The notes under the pieces are model-generated. The model did not search any database. It was given only the letters and a program-made list of their open reading frames with translations, and was not told the origin of the DNA. A program made the position numbers and the translations under genes. From Candidatus Pelagibacter sp. TMED153 (GTDB lineage: Bacteria > Pseudomonadota > Alphaproteobacteria > Pelagibacterales > Pelagibacteraceae), in contig NHHC02000036.1 in NCBI GenBank assembly GCA_002169935.2, positions 1 through 8,973 on the forward strand: 8,973 nt of DNA, written 5' to 3'. This document shows, in pieces, positions 1 through 7,069 of the stretch. Numbering within the stretch: the stretch's first letter is position 1; each line of letters opens with the position of its first letter.

Positions 1-1
1 T

Positions 2-2746
2 AATGATGAAGATAGTCTAAACATAACGACCAAAGGTGCTATCATTAAAATAGAGCCTGGTCTTACTAAACTAGTGGAAGGTAATGTTATAATAGATGAA
101 AATGGGAAAGAAGTAGTAAATCCTAATGCTTTTGATGGAATCGATAATGATTTAGATGGACTTATCGATGAAAATTACTTTTTACATTACAGACAACGAA
201 AGACTGATCAATTTGGCATAATTCTTTTTGATATCATAAATCCAAGAGCTTATAAAGATTATATTAATGGTTATGGTATAGAAAATACTATGATTGATGA
301 GCAACGATTTGATGGAATCGATAATGATGGAGACTGGAATGCAGACTTTGATGACCTTGGGTCAGATGGGATTCCAGAGACCTCAGACTTTGGTGAAGGA
401 GATGGGCTCCCAACTTCAGGAGAGCCAAATTTTGACCGTACAGATGTTGATGAATCAGACCAGATTGGATTAACATCTTTTGATTATTTTGCGCCTGCAA
501 ATCAATTTCCTGCAAGTAACGATGAAGCACTCTGGGATCGATTAAAGCCTGGATTGTTTGATACCCCATCATCGATTTCAAATGGGGAACCAATTGCCGG
601 AGAAGATGGCGATTTTATGTATGGATCAGGATTTTTTCCACTTAGAGCAGGTCAAACCGAATATTTTTCTATAGCCCTAATTTATGGAGATGATAAAGAT
701 GATTTAGTTCGAAATAAGAAGACCGTTCAAAATATCTATGATAATGATTATAGGTTCCCCCCTCCTCCTCAAAAACCAACCCTTACTGCAGTACCCGGAG
801 ATAATGAGGTTACATTATATTGGGATTTTATCGCAGAGCAAAGTGTAGATCCAATTACCAAAAAAATGGATTTCCAGGGTTATAAACTATATAGAGCTAG
901 CGAACCAGAGTTCAATGATGTCTTTTCTATTACAAATGGATTGGGAAATAGTGAAGGATACATACCAATTGCACAATTTGATAAAAATGATGATATAGAA
1001 GGCTTTTTCTTTCCTAGCAATGAACTTTTTCAACAAGCACAAGGTTACTCCTACTTTTTAGGAGAGAATTCAGGCATTCAACATAAATACATTGATACGG
1101 ATGTTGTAAATGGTAAAAAATACTTCTATGCATTGGTAGCATATGATGAGGGAGATAGTGAAATAGATATTTTCCCCTCTGAAAATACAAAATTTATAAG
1201 TGAATTATCTGATGGTTCAGTTATTCTTGATAAAAATACAGCTATAGCAATTCCAAAAGTTAAAGCTCCTGGGTTCATGTTGTATGATGATATTCCTATT
1301 GAAATTGGGTCAAATAACCTAAATACTGGAAACCTTTCAATTAATATTGTCGATCCAAAACAAATGGAAAATCAGTCATATAAAATAACTTTCCAAGATA
1401 TGTCATCTGATGAAATCGACAACGACTTAAACGGTCTGTTTGACAATGATGATTTACATGAAAAATCAAAAATTACCACATATTATAATGTCCAAACTCT
1501 AAATGAAATTGAAATTGAATTAGTGTCGAATGATACATTAGTTACTAATATTGGTTACAAAAACATTATTACAGAAAGTTTTGATCTATATGATGAAAGT
1601 AAAAATCTTGTCTCAAAAGAACAATATAGACTAGATAATGTTAATGGCAAAATTTTTGGAAGTTATGGAGGTTCCCTAGGTGAAAATAAATATAAAGCTA
1701 AATTTAATTATTACCCGATTTTGAATAGTCCATACATTCAAAATACGCCTTGGCAAGATCAATCTACGAACCCAAATGCAGGAATTGTACTAGATACAGA
1801 AACATTTCATGGCATCCAAGTCGAGTTTCAAAATGATTGGGGAATTAATGACATGGTGCTTGATTCATACTGGAGTACAACAAATGATCAACAAACTTGG
1901 GAAAAAAACTCTTCTGAAGATACATATTTTCACTCATTTTCGAGTACTAGCCTTTTTGGTAATAGTTTAAATCCAACAAAATTTGCAAATGATTACATAT
2001 TAGTTTTTAGTGATTCAATCGGATTTGGCAAATCTTACGACTTAATGCAGTTTGCTATTTCTCAGGGTCAGGCATTTTCATTTTCTGATAATAGTAAAAC
2101 AAATTTTAAAGTCTTTAACAATTTTGGTGAGGAAATATCTTATGTTTTTTATGATGAACATATCATTTCTGGTTCTGGAAGAGGTGGAATAATTGATCCT
2201 CAAGATATTATTTATTTTTTCGAACACGATGAAGTTGACAGCAATATTTTTACTTGGACTTTAACATTTTCTTTAAGACAAAACCATTCCGATTCCACAA
2301 TTTTAGATTTTGGTGATAATGATTCCCTAATTATTAAAAATACAAAACCATTTCGTAAGGGAGATATTTTTACATTTGAAACATTTGCTCCAGAAATTAA
2401 TCAGATAAATATTGATACACAAAATATCAGCAAAATTCGTGTAGTTCCAAACCCCTACTTTTCTGCGCACGCCTTTGAATCACCTCTTGCTCCCGGTATT
2501 ACTAGCGGACGCGGTGATAGAAGAATTATTTTTACAAATGTGCCCAATGATGGGGTTATATCTATTTTCACCGTGAGGGGCCAGCATGTGATTAATTTAG
2601 ATCATGAAGGTGACATTATGAATGGTACAGTTGAATGGAATCTCAAGTCTAAAGAAAATTTAGACATTAGTTATGGGGTTTATTTTTTCGTTATGGAGTC
2701 AAAAACGTTTAAATCACAATCTGGGAAATTTGCCATAATAAAATGA
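2..2746 (+). CDS. T9SS-sorted multidomain surface protein, 5' end cut by the window
   Basis: This is the 3' part of a long secreted protein; 914 residues are visible. The frame is open from base 2, so the GTG at 74 is very unlikely to be the true start: there is no signal peptide after it and coding-like sequence precedes it. In order it shows two Asp/Asn-rich DGIDND-type loops (134-172, 311-353) that resemble Ca-binding loops, a conserved DFMYGSG/GDDKDD segment (about 615-720), a proline hinge followed by a fibronectin type III-like domain (about 755-1200), a third loop of the same type (1409-1453), a long beta-rich region, and a C-terminal sorting domain (about 2432-2743) beginning VVPNPY and ending GKFAIIK. 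That ending is typical of T9SS cargo in Ignavibacteria and Marinimicrobia-like genomes. No catalytic motif is visible. It overlaps the downstream barrel gene by 4 nt. Sorting through T9SS is inferred from family knowledge; the ligand or role is unknown. Confidence 0.88.
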   Translation, partial: NDEDSLNITTKGAIIKIEPGLTKLVEGNVIIDENGKEVVNPNAFDGIDNDLDGLIDENYFLHYRQRKTDQFGIILFDIINPRAYKDYINGYGIENTMIDEQRFDGIDNDGDWNADFDDLGSDGIPETSDFGEGDGLPTSGEPNFDRTDVDESDQIGLTSFDYFAPANQFPASNDEALWDRLKPGLFDTPSSISNGEPIAGEDGDFMYGSGFFPLRAGQTEYFSIALIYGDDKDDLVRNKKTVQNIYDNDYRFPPPPQKPTLTAVPGDNEVTLYWDFIAEQSVDPITKKMDFQGYKLYRASEPEFNDVFSITNGLGNSEGYIPIAQFDKNDDIEGFFFPSNELFQQAQGYSYFLGENSGIQHKYIDTDVVNGKKYFYALVAYDEGDSEIDIFPSENTKFISELSDGSVILDKNTAIAIPKVKAPGFMLYDDIPIEIGSNNLNTGNLSINIVDPKQMENQSYKITFQDMSSDEIDNDLNGLFDNDDLHEKSKITTYYNVQTLNEIEIELVSNDTLVTNIGYKNIITESFDLYDESKNLVSKEQYRLDNVNGKIFGSYGGSLGENKYKAKFNYYPILNSPYIQNTPWQDQSTNPNAGIVLDTETFHGIQVEFQNDWGINDMVLDSYWSTTNDQQTWEKNSSEDTYFHSFSSTSLFGNSLNPTKFANDYILVFSDSIGFGKSYDLMQFAISQGQAFSFSDNSKTNFKVFNNFGEEISYVFYDEHIISGSGRGGIIDPQDIIYFFEHDEVDSNIFTWTLTFSLRQNHSDSTILDFGDNDSLIIKNTKPFRKGDIFTFETFAPEINQINIDTQNISKIRVVPNPYFSAHAFESPLAPGITSGRGDRRIIFTNVPNDGVISIFTVRGQHVINLDHEGDIMNGTVEWNLKSKENLDISYGVYFFVMESKTFKSQSGKFAIIK
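131..151 (+). repeat. Exact 21-nt direct repeat, copy 1
   Basis: Identical at the DNA level to 308-328 (177 nt away, same reading frame). It encodes the FDGIDND core of an Asp/Asn-rich, Ca-binding-like loop. The third loop of this type (1409-1453) is diverged in DNA. It probably reflects a duplicated protein motif rather than a mobile or regulatory element. Confidence 0.8.
308..328 (+). repeat. Exact 21-nt direct repeat, copy 2
   Basis: Second copy of the repeat at 131-151, again coding FDGIDND. The sequences diverge immediately on both sides (DLDGLIDE follows the first copy, DGDWNAD the second). Confidence 0.8.
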
Positions 2747-3741
2747 TTAAAAATTTAATTTTTATACTCTTCTCTTTATCATTAACTCTTTCTCAGGATA
2801 AAATTGGAACAAGTGCTGCAAATTTTATGGGCATTCCGATGGGGTCTAGAGCAACAGCATTGGGCGGCGCTTTTACAAGTATTAGCTCAGATCCTTCTTC
2901 AGTTTTTTATAACCCTGCATCTATTTCTAGAGGCGGGAACAATAAACTAACATTGAATAATACAAACTGGTTTCTTGATAGTAAAATTCTATTCATCTCT
3001 GGAAACTATCGCGTAAATAAAAATATCAGCGTAGGATCTTTTCTGATTAATTTGGATTATGGTGATGAGGAAATTACTGATTTCAATAACCAAGAAGGCA
3101 ATGGGACATATTGGTCAGCAAATGACCTGGCATTTGGGAATGCAGTGTCTTTCAATCTAACAAATGAATTTTCAATAGGAACTACTGTTAAATATATTAA
3201 TCAAAGGATTCATAACGAGAGTGCTAATTCAGTAGCTACTGACATAGGTATATACTACCTATCAGAGTTAAAGAAGTTTAGTATGGGGTTCAGCATTTCT
3301 AATTTTGGCCTAAATATGATACTTGATGGGAAAGATTTATACAACCGTATAGACTTAGATCCTGAAGATGGAGGAAATAACGAAACCATCGTTGCAAAAA
3401 TCAAAACTGAAAGTTGGCCACTGCCTTTATTTTTAAGACTTGGGATATCTAAACAATTTCAGATTGGGAAAAATTTCTTCTTGCTCTCATCTTCAGATTA
3501 TATTATTCCAAGTGATGATGCTGAGATAATTTGTTCTGGCATCGAGATTAATATGAAAGAAAGTATTATACTTCGTTTTGGCTATAACTCTACATTGAAT
3601 AACTATAATGATGAATATTTAACATTTGGCTTTGGTGTAAAAACTACAATAAACAAAATTCCAATTAACATTGACTACTCCTTCCAAAACAGAAACTTAC
3701 TGGACCAGACCTCTACTTTAGGACTCTCTTTTTCATTTTAA
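2743..3741 (+). CDS. PorV/PorQ-family outer-membrane beta-barrel protein
   Basis: A 332-residue protein with a signal peptide (about residues 1-18, hydrophobic core then SLTLSQ). The signature of the PorV/PorQ (UPF0164) family follows directly: NFMGIPMGSRATALGGAF and then a DPSSVFYNPA segment (residues 28-59). The rest alternates short amphipathic strands and ends in LGLSFSF, a terminal-Phe strand expected of an outer-membrane barrel. In the T9SS, PorV carries cargo with C-terminal sorting domains to the PorU sortase; PorQ-like paralogues are less well defined. The start is fixed by the ATGA overlap with the upstream cargo gene, which implies translational coupling and suggests that the two products act together. 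Whether this is the housekeeping PorV or a cargo-specific paralogue cannot be decided here; no other T9SS machinery gene is in the window. Confidence 0.87.
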   Translation: MIKNLIFILFSLSLTLSQDKIGTSAANFMGIPMGSRATALGGAFTSISSDPSSVFYNPASISRGGNNKLTLNNTNWFLDSKILFISGNYRVNKNISVGSFLINLDYGDEEITDFNNQEGNGTYWSANDLAFGNAVSFNLTNEFSIGTTVKYINQRIHNESANSVATDIGIYYLSELKKFSMGFSISNFGLNMILDGKDLYNRIDLDPEDGGNNETIVAKIKTESWPLPLFLRLGISKQFQIGKNFFLLSSSDYIIPSDDAEIICSGIEINMKESIILRFGYNSTLNNYNDEYLTFGFGVKTTINKIPINIDYSFQNRNLLDQTSTLGLSFSF

Positions 3742-3755
3742 AAATTTAATATTGG

Positions 3756-3779
3756 TAGTAACTCTACTATGAGTTATTA
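3756..3779 (+). terminator. Hairpin after the barrel gene, possible weak terminator
   Basis: Inverted repeat with a 9-bp stem (3756-3764 against 3771-3779, one G-U pair) and a 6-nt loop, starting 14 nt after the stop codon of the barrel gene. The stem is A+T-rich and the following bases are only moderately T-rich with no clean T-run. It may therefore stabilise the mRNA 3' end or terminate inefficiently. Confidence 0.35.
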
Positions 3780-3783
3780 ATGT

Positions 3784-3811
3784 TTGTATTTATAAATTCA
3801 GGAACTATATT
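3784..3811 (+). promoter_or_regulatory. Possible sigma-70-like promoter for the E-set protein gene
   Basis: TTGTAT (3784-3789; 4 of 6 to TTGACA) and TATATT (3806-3811; 5 of 6 to TATAAT) are separated by 16 nt, which would leave a leader of roughly 60 nt. In A+T-rich DNA such matches arise by chance, so support rests mainly on position: after a hairpin and ahead of a gene with its own strong ribosome binding site and terminator. An imperfect palindrome around TTGCAA (about 3820-3843) lies in the leader and could be an operator or nothing. Confidence 0.3.
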
Positions 3812-3865
3812 CTAGCTTAGTTAATGCAAAAAATTGCAATTAATGTGAATTTTAGAACACAAAAT

Positions 3866-3871
3866 AAGGAG
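3866..3871 (+). promoter_or_regulatory. Strong Shine-Dalgarno site AAGGAG
   Basis: AAGGAG lies 8 nt before the ATG at 3880, a near-ideal match and spacing. Most other genes in the window have weak sites or start by overlap coupling, so this one both fixes the start and suggests high translation. Confidence 0.75.
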
Positions 3872-3879
3872 AAATCAAT

Positions 3880-5793
3880 ATGAATAAATTGCTATTAACA
3901 GCTTTTTTATTTTTATATTCATTTTCTTACTCAGTCAATGTGACATTCCACGTAAACAGTTCTACTGTGCAAGGTATCGTTGACTCAACCTCAGGAGTGG
4001 ACCTAAGAGGTACTGTCACTCAGTGGGGTCCTGGTACGAATCTGGTCAGCGATGGTGGAGACTATTGGTCTCTGACTATTGCTCTAGAACCTGGTGACTA
4101 TGAATATAAATATGGAGGCCAAATTTTAAATCTTGACGGTACGATAACTGATAATTGGGAAAATGACCTTCCGGGTGCAAACTATCAAGGCGGTAACAGG
4201 ACTCTTACTGTAGGTAGCTCTGACATGGTAGTTGATCTTGACTACCTTGGAAGTGGGCCAGATGGTTCTGGTTCTTATACCTCAACTGATGCTATTGATG
4301 TACTTTTTAGAGTTAATATGAGTGAACACCCTGATTTTAATCCAGAGACTCAGTCTGTCTATGTTGCTGGAAATTTTCAAGGATGGGATCCCGGATCCTC
4401 TATGTTAACTAGAGAAGGCACCTCCGATTATTGGAGTATAGCTTTACCAGTTGAAGGCGGAGTAGATCATGAATACAAATTCACTTTAGGTGCTTGGGGT
4501 ACAGATGAATCAAATAATAGAGGACCAATTAATGTAAGTCAAGATACCACTATACAGTGGGTATATTGGAATGACCAAGGTCCTTTACCTTTTTCACCTA
4601 CTGGAACTTTAGCTTCATTCACTTTTAGTACTTCTGTAGCAAATGCCATTGCAGGCAATGGTTTTGCTCTAGGCGATACACTCTTGGTTAAATATGGTTA
4701 TGGTGGTACACAGACTGCAGCCATGGAAGACACGTTAGTTAACGCTTTAGGGAATGTTTATAGTGTTGCTATCGCTGACTTCCCATTTAATGCAGACCTA
4801 GGTCTATATTACCAATACTACAGAGTAAAAAATGGGGTACAATACAGAGAAACCTATTTTAATTTTTCCTATAACGGTGATGATCAACCACTCGCAGAAC
4901 GTCGTTTCACTGCTCTATCTGGAGCAACCAACGGCGGTACTGCTGATGTGAATGATAACGCCTCATCAACTGTTGATGATAGAAGGCAACCAACATTTAG
5001 GAATACTGATCCGATTGGTCAAGCAATGACTGTGACTTATACAGTTGATGTCAGACCTGCTTATTATCAAATCATGAGCGGCGATACTTTGAATGACATT
5101 CAAGGTGATATAAACATCACAGACGCATCAGAGATATTAACAAGAGGTATTTCTATGAATGGTCCTGCTACTGGCGATTGGGTAACATGGGGAGCTACTT
5201 TAGATGGAACAGCAGCAAACAAAATGCATGATGATGGTACAAATGGTGACGCTGTTGCTGGAGATTCTGTCTACACAGTTCAATTTGCTTATGAAGCAAC
5301 CCAGACCATAGGCCAGGAGTTTAAATTTGGTATTGGTGGAGGTGACAACGAATCTGGATATGGATTAAATCATATCGAGAATATTGATCTGACTTCTGGT
5401 ACTGTTGCAAGTTATTGGGGATCAATTAATCCTAATAAATATGATGCATGGAATTATGATACGAATATGCCGACACTTTCGATAGACGAAATTCATACGA
5501 GTTTAACACCTCGCCACTTTGCATTGAGCGATAACTATCCAAATCCATTCAACCCAGTTACGTCTTTTTCATTTGCTTTGCCTCATGGAACTGAAGTTTC
5601 TGTTAATATTTATAATGTTGTAGGGAAAAAAGTTGCTACATTATATAATGGATATGCAAAACCTGGAAATTATAAAGTTACATGGAATGGTAAAGATATA
5701 AATGGTATGAATTTACCAAGTGGTCTTTATATTTATGAACTTAATGCAGGTGCTCATTTTAAACAGACAAAAAAGATGACTTTAATTAAATAA
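3880..5793 (+). CDS. Secreted multi-E-set (starch-binding-like) protein with T9SS type A sorting domain
   Basis: A 637-residue protein with a signal peptide (about 1-18, no lipobox). Residues about 19-122 and 138-230 are two related beta-sandwich domains resembling CBM20/CBM48-type starch or glycogen-binding modules: each has a Trp-Gly or Trp-Asp turn (W50, W169), a DYWS strand (61-64, 183-186) and an EYKY or EYKF strand (75-78, 198-201). Two more beta-rich segments follow (about 240-345 and 382-515), the last with a DDGTNGDAVAGDSVY motif (451-465). Residues about 549-637 are a canonical T9SS type A sorting domain (NYPNPFNP, YNVVGKKV, SGLYIYEL, KKMTLIK). No glycoside hydrolase or other catalytic motif is visible, so binding of glycan or a structural surface role is inferred. 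It has its own Shine-Dalgarno site and a strong terminator, and its DNA is visibly richer in G+C than its neighbours, consistent with a single, well-expressed gene. Confidence 0.88.
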   Translation: MNKLLLTAFLFLYSFSYSVNVTFHVNSSTVQGIVDSTSGVDLRGTVTQWGPGTNLVSDGGDYWSLTIALEPGDYEYKYGGQILNLDGTITDNWENDLPGANYQGGNRTLTVGSSDMVVDLDYLGSGPDGSGSYTSTDAIDVLFRVNMSEHPDFNPETQSVYVAGNFQGWDPGSSMLTREGTSDYWSIALPVEGGVDHEYKFTLGAWGTDESNNRGPINVSQDTTIQWVYWNDQGPLPFSPTGTLASFTFSTSVANAIAGNGFALGDTLLVKYGYGGTQTAAMEDTLVNALGNVYSVAIADFPFNADLGLYYQYYRVKNGVQYRETYFNFSYNGDDQPLAERRFTALSGATNGGTADVNDNASSTVDDRRQPTFRNTDPIGQAMTVTYTVDVRPAYYQIMSGDTLNDIQGDINITDASEILTRGISMNGPATGDWVTWGATLDGTAANKMHDDGTNGDAVAGDSVYTVQFAYEATQTIGQEFKFGIGGGDNESGYGLNHIENIDLTSGTVASYWGSINPNKYDAWNYDTNMPTLSIDEIHTSLTPRHFALSDNYPNPFNPVTSFSFALPHGTEVSVNIYNVVGKKVATLYNGYAKPGNYKVTWNGKDINGMNLPSGLYIYELNAGAHFKQTKKMTLIK

Positions 5794-5818
5794 TTTTTTA
5801 ATAACTGTTCATTAAATG

Positions 5819-5846
5819 AAAAGGGGAGCATATGCTCCCCTTTTTT
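5819..5846 (+). terminator. Strong intrinsic (rho-independent) terminator
   Basis: A perfect hairpin, AAAAGGGGAGC (5819-5829) against GCTCCCCTTTT (5834-5844), has an ATAT loop and runs into six Ts (5841-5846). It lies 25 nt after the stop codon of the E-set protein gene. The A-tract and T-tract make it partly symmetrical, but the minus strand carries no gene ending here, so its use is for the plus strand. Confidence 0.95.
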
Positions 5847-5877
5847 ATTTTCTGATATTTTATAAATACTCAATTAG

Positions 5878-5883
5878 TATGAT
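5878..5883 (+). promoter_or_regulatory. Possible -10 element for the membrane protein operon
   Basis: TATGAT (5 of 6 to TATAAT) lies 25 nt before the ATG at 5909. No convincing -35 box is found 16-18 nt upstream. The strong terminator just upstream implies that a promoter must lie between about 5847 and 5908, and this is the best candidate there. Confidence 0.22.
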
Positions 5884-5908
5884 ACATCCTTAAATTAAAA
5901 TCAGGTTA

Positions 5909-6634
5909 ATGAGAGAAAAAATAGCAAACTATATTTATGATGAAACTATCCCATTTATTTTTTTGGGGATGGACCATATCATTTCAATTATAATATTTTT
6001 AATGCTTTCCTTAGCAATTCCATATCTTGCAAAGAAGCACCTTAACGAAAAACAACAACATATTTTAGGCTCGGTTATTGGTGGGTTTATACTATTAGGA
6101 TATTTGAGCTGGGTAATACTAGAGATAGTTGCTGGAACTTTTAGTTTAAAACTTCATCTTCCATTCCATCTATGTCGGACTGCAAATATTTTAATGTTCA
6201 TTGTATTAGTATTCAGAAGTCACCTAGCCTATGAAATAGTATTTTTTTGGGGGTTAACAGTAATACATGCTGTAATTACTCCAGACATAACTCAGGGCTT
6301 TCCTCATTACCATTTTATACGCTACTGGCTAACGCACCAGATGATGATAATTGGAATTATTTATGCAACCTTCGTTTATGATATTAGACCACATCAGAAA
6401 AGTATTTACGTGTCATTTATTGCTCTTCTACTTTTTTTCTTGATCACCATACCGGTAAACATAATCCTGGAAGCTAATTATTTCTGGATATGTGGGAAAC
6501 CTCCAGTCGGTACTATTCTAGATTACTTTGGCCCTTGGCCCTGGTACTTAGTAGTCGCAACAATATTAGCCTTAATCCATTTTTACTTTTTTTATTATTT
6601 AATTAATTACATATCATCCAAAATCTCAAATTAA
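5909..6634 (+). CDS. TIGR02206/YwaF-family integral membrane protein (TMEM164-like)
   Basis: A 241-residue polytopic membrane protein with about six or seven hydrophobic segments (roughly 22-41, 52-73, 91-102, 106-124, 140-157, 164-186, 213-236). Family marks are LPFHLC (84-89), ITPD (123-126), a conserved His in LTHQ (143), GKPP (196-199) and GPWPWYL (208-214). These match the TIGR02206 family (Bacillus YwaF) and, as I recall, the same superfamily as eukaryotic TMEM164, reported to be a cysteine-dependent acyltransferase in ether phospholipid synthesis. Cys89 and His143 are the natural candidates for an equivalent pair here, but the bacterial function is not established and this is inference. 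Its ribosome binding site is weak (AGGT shortly before the ATG). It heads a three-gene set; the next gene starts 10 nt after its stop. Confidence 0.85.
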   Translation: MREKIANYIYDETIPFIFLGMDHIISIIIFLMLSLAIPYLAKKHLNEKQQHILGSVIGGFILLGYLSWVILEIVAGTFSLKLHLPFHLCRTANILMFIVLVFRSHLAYEIVFFWGLTVIHAVITPDITQGFPHYHFIRYWLTHQMMIIGIIYATFVYDIRPHQKSIYVSFIALLLFFLITIPVNIILEANYFWICGKPPVGTILDYFGPWPWYLVVATILALIHFYFFYYLINYISSKISN

Positions 6635-6644
6635 GGAACTTATT

Positions 6645-7064
6645 ATGAAATCATTTCATAAAGAGCTATGGTTTAAAATCCCTGATCGAATGGATTTTAT
6701 TAATATCACACATGAAGTTGAACAAACACTTACTGAAAGTGGTATTTCTGAGGGCCTATGCCTCGTTAATGCAATGCATATAACAGCATCGGTCTTTATT
6801 AATGATGATGAGCAAGGACTACATCGTGACTACAAATCTTGGCTAGAAAAACTAGCACCTCATGAACCTCTATCAAGATATGATCACAACCTAACAGGAG
6901 AAGATAATGGTGATGCACATCATAAACGTCAGATAATGGGCAGAGAGGTTGTTATCGCAATAACAAAAGGAAAACTCCATTTTGGGACTTGGGAACAAAT
7001 CTTTTACGGTGAGTTTGATGGTAAAAGAGAAAAAAGAGTTTTAGTAAAAATCATAGGCGATTAA
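6645..7064 (+). CDS. yjbQ: YjbQ/UPF0047 family protein
   Basis: A 139-residue protein, the usual length for the UPF0047/YjbQ family (TIGR00149), matching it end to end. Visible conserved blocks are GLCLV and MHITAS (37-49), INDDE (52-56), RYDHN (78-82), [11 protein letters not shown] (89-99), [13 protein letters not shown] (114-126) and RVLVKIIG (131-138). His45, Asp90, His92 and His93 are likely metal or phosphate-site residues. E. coli YjbQ has weak thiamine-phosphate synthase activity and the family is sometimes named 'secondary thiamine-phosphate synthase', but its true role is unsettled. The HITAS form, in place of the more common HTTAG, is the version I associate with Bacteroidota-type sequences, so it is probably a lineage subgroup rather than a defect. 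AAGGAA (6633-6638) sits 6 nt before the ATG and overlaps the upstream stop codon, supporting the start and co-transcription. Confidence 0.92.
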   Translation: MKSFHKELWFKIPDRMDFINITHEVEQTLTESGISEGLCLVNAMHITASVFINDDEQGLHRDYKSWLEKLAPHEPLSRYDHNLTGEDNGDAHHKRQIMGREVVIAITKGKLHFGTWEQIFYGEFDGKREKRVLVKIIGD

Positions 7065-7069
7065 AAGAT

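Noticed and set aside
74..76. GTG as the true start of the first cargo gene
   Set aside because: The frame is open and coding-like back to base 2, and no signal peptide follows the GTG, although a T9SS cargo needs one. The gene begins left of the window.
288..593. 101-codon minus-strand reading frame inside the first cargo gene
   Set aside because: It lies wholly within the well-supported cargo coding region, its translation is Gln/His/Leu-rich low-complexity sequence, and it has no recognisable domain. It is a shadow of the Asp/Asn-rich plus frame.
3880..5793. E-set protein as an amylase or other glycoside hydrolase
   Set aside because: No barrel-type catalytic domain or acidic catalytic motif is visible; the whole mature protein is accounted for by beta-sandwich segments and the sorting domain.
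5847..5908. Riboswitch or small RNA between the terminator and the membrane protein gene
   Set aside because: The stretch is only about 60 nt, A+T-rich and without convincing stems; a thiamine-type riboswitch suggested by nearby YjbQ is not present.
6645..7064. The HITAS form of the usual HTTAG motif in YjbQ as a sign of an inactive enzyme
   Set aside because: The His and the other conserved blocks are intact, and I recall this variant as common in Bacteroidota-type YjbQ proteins, so it looks like a normal subgroup.
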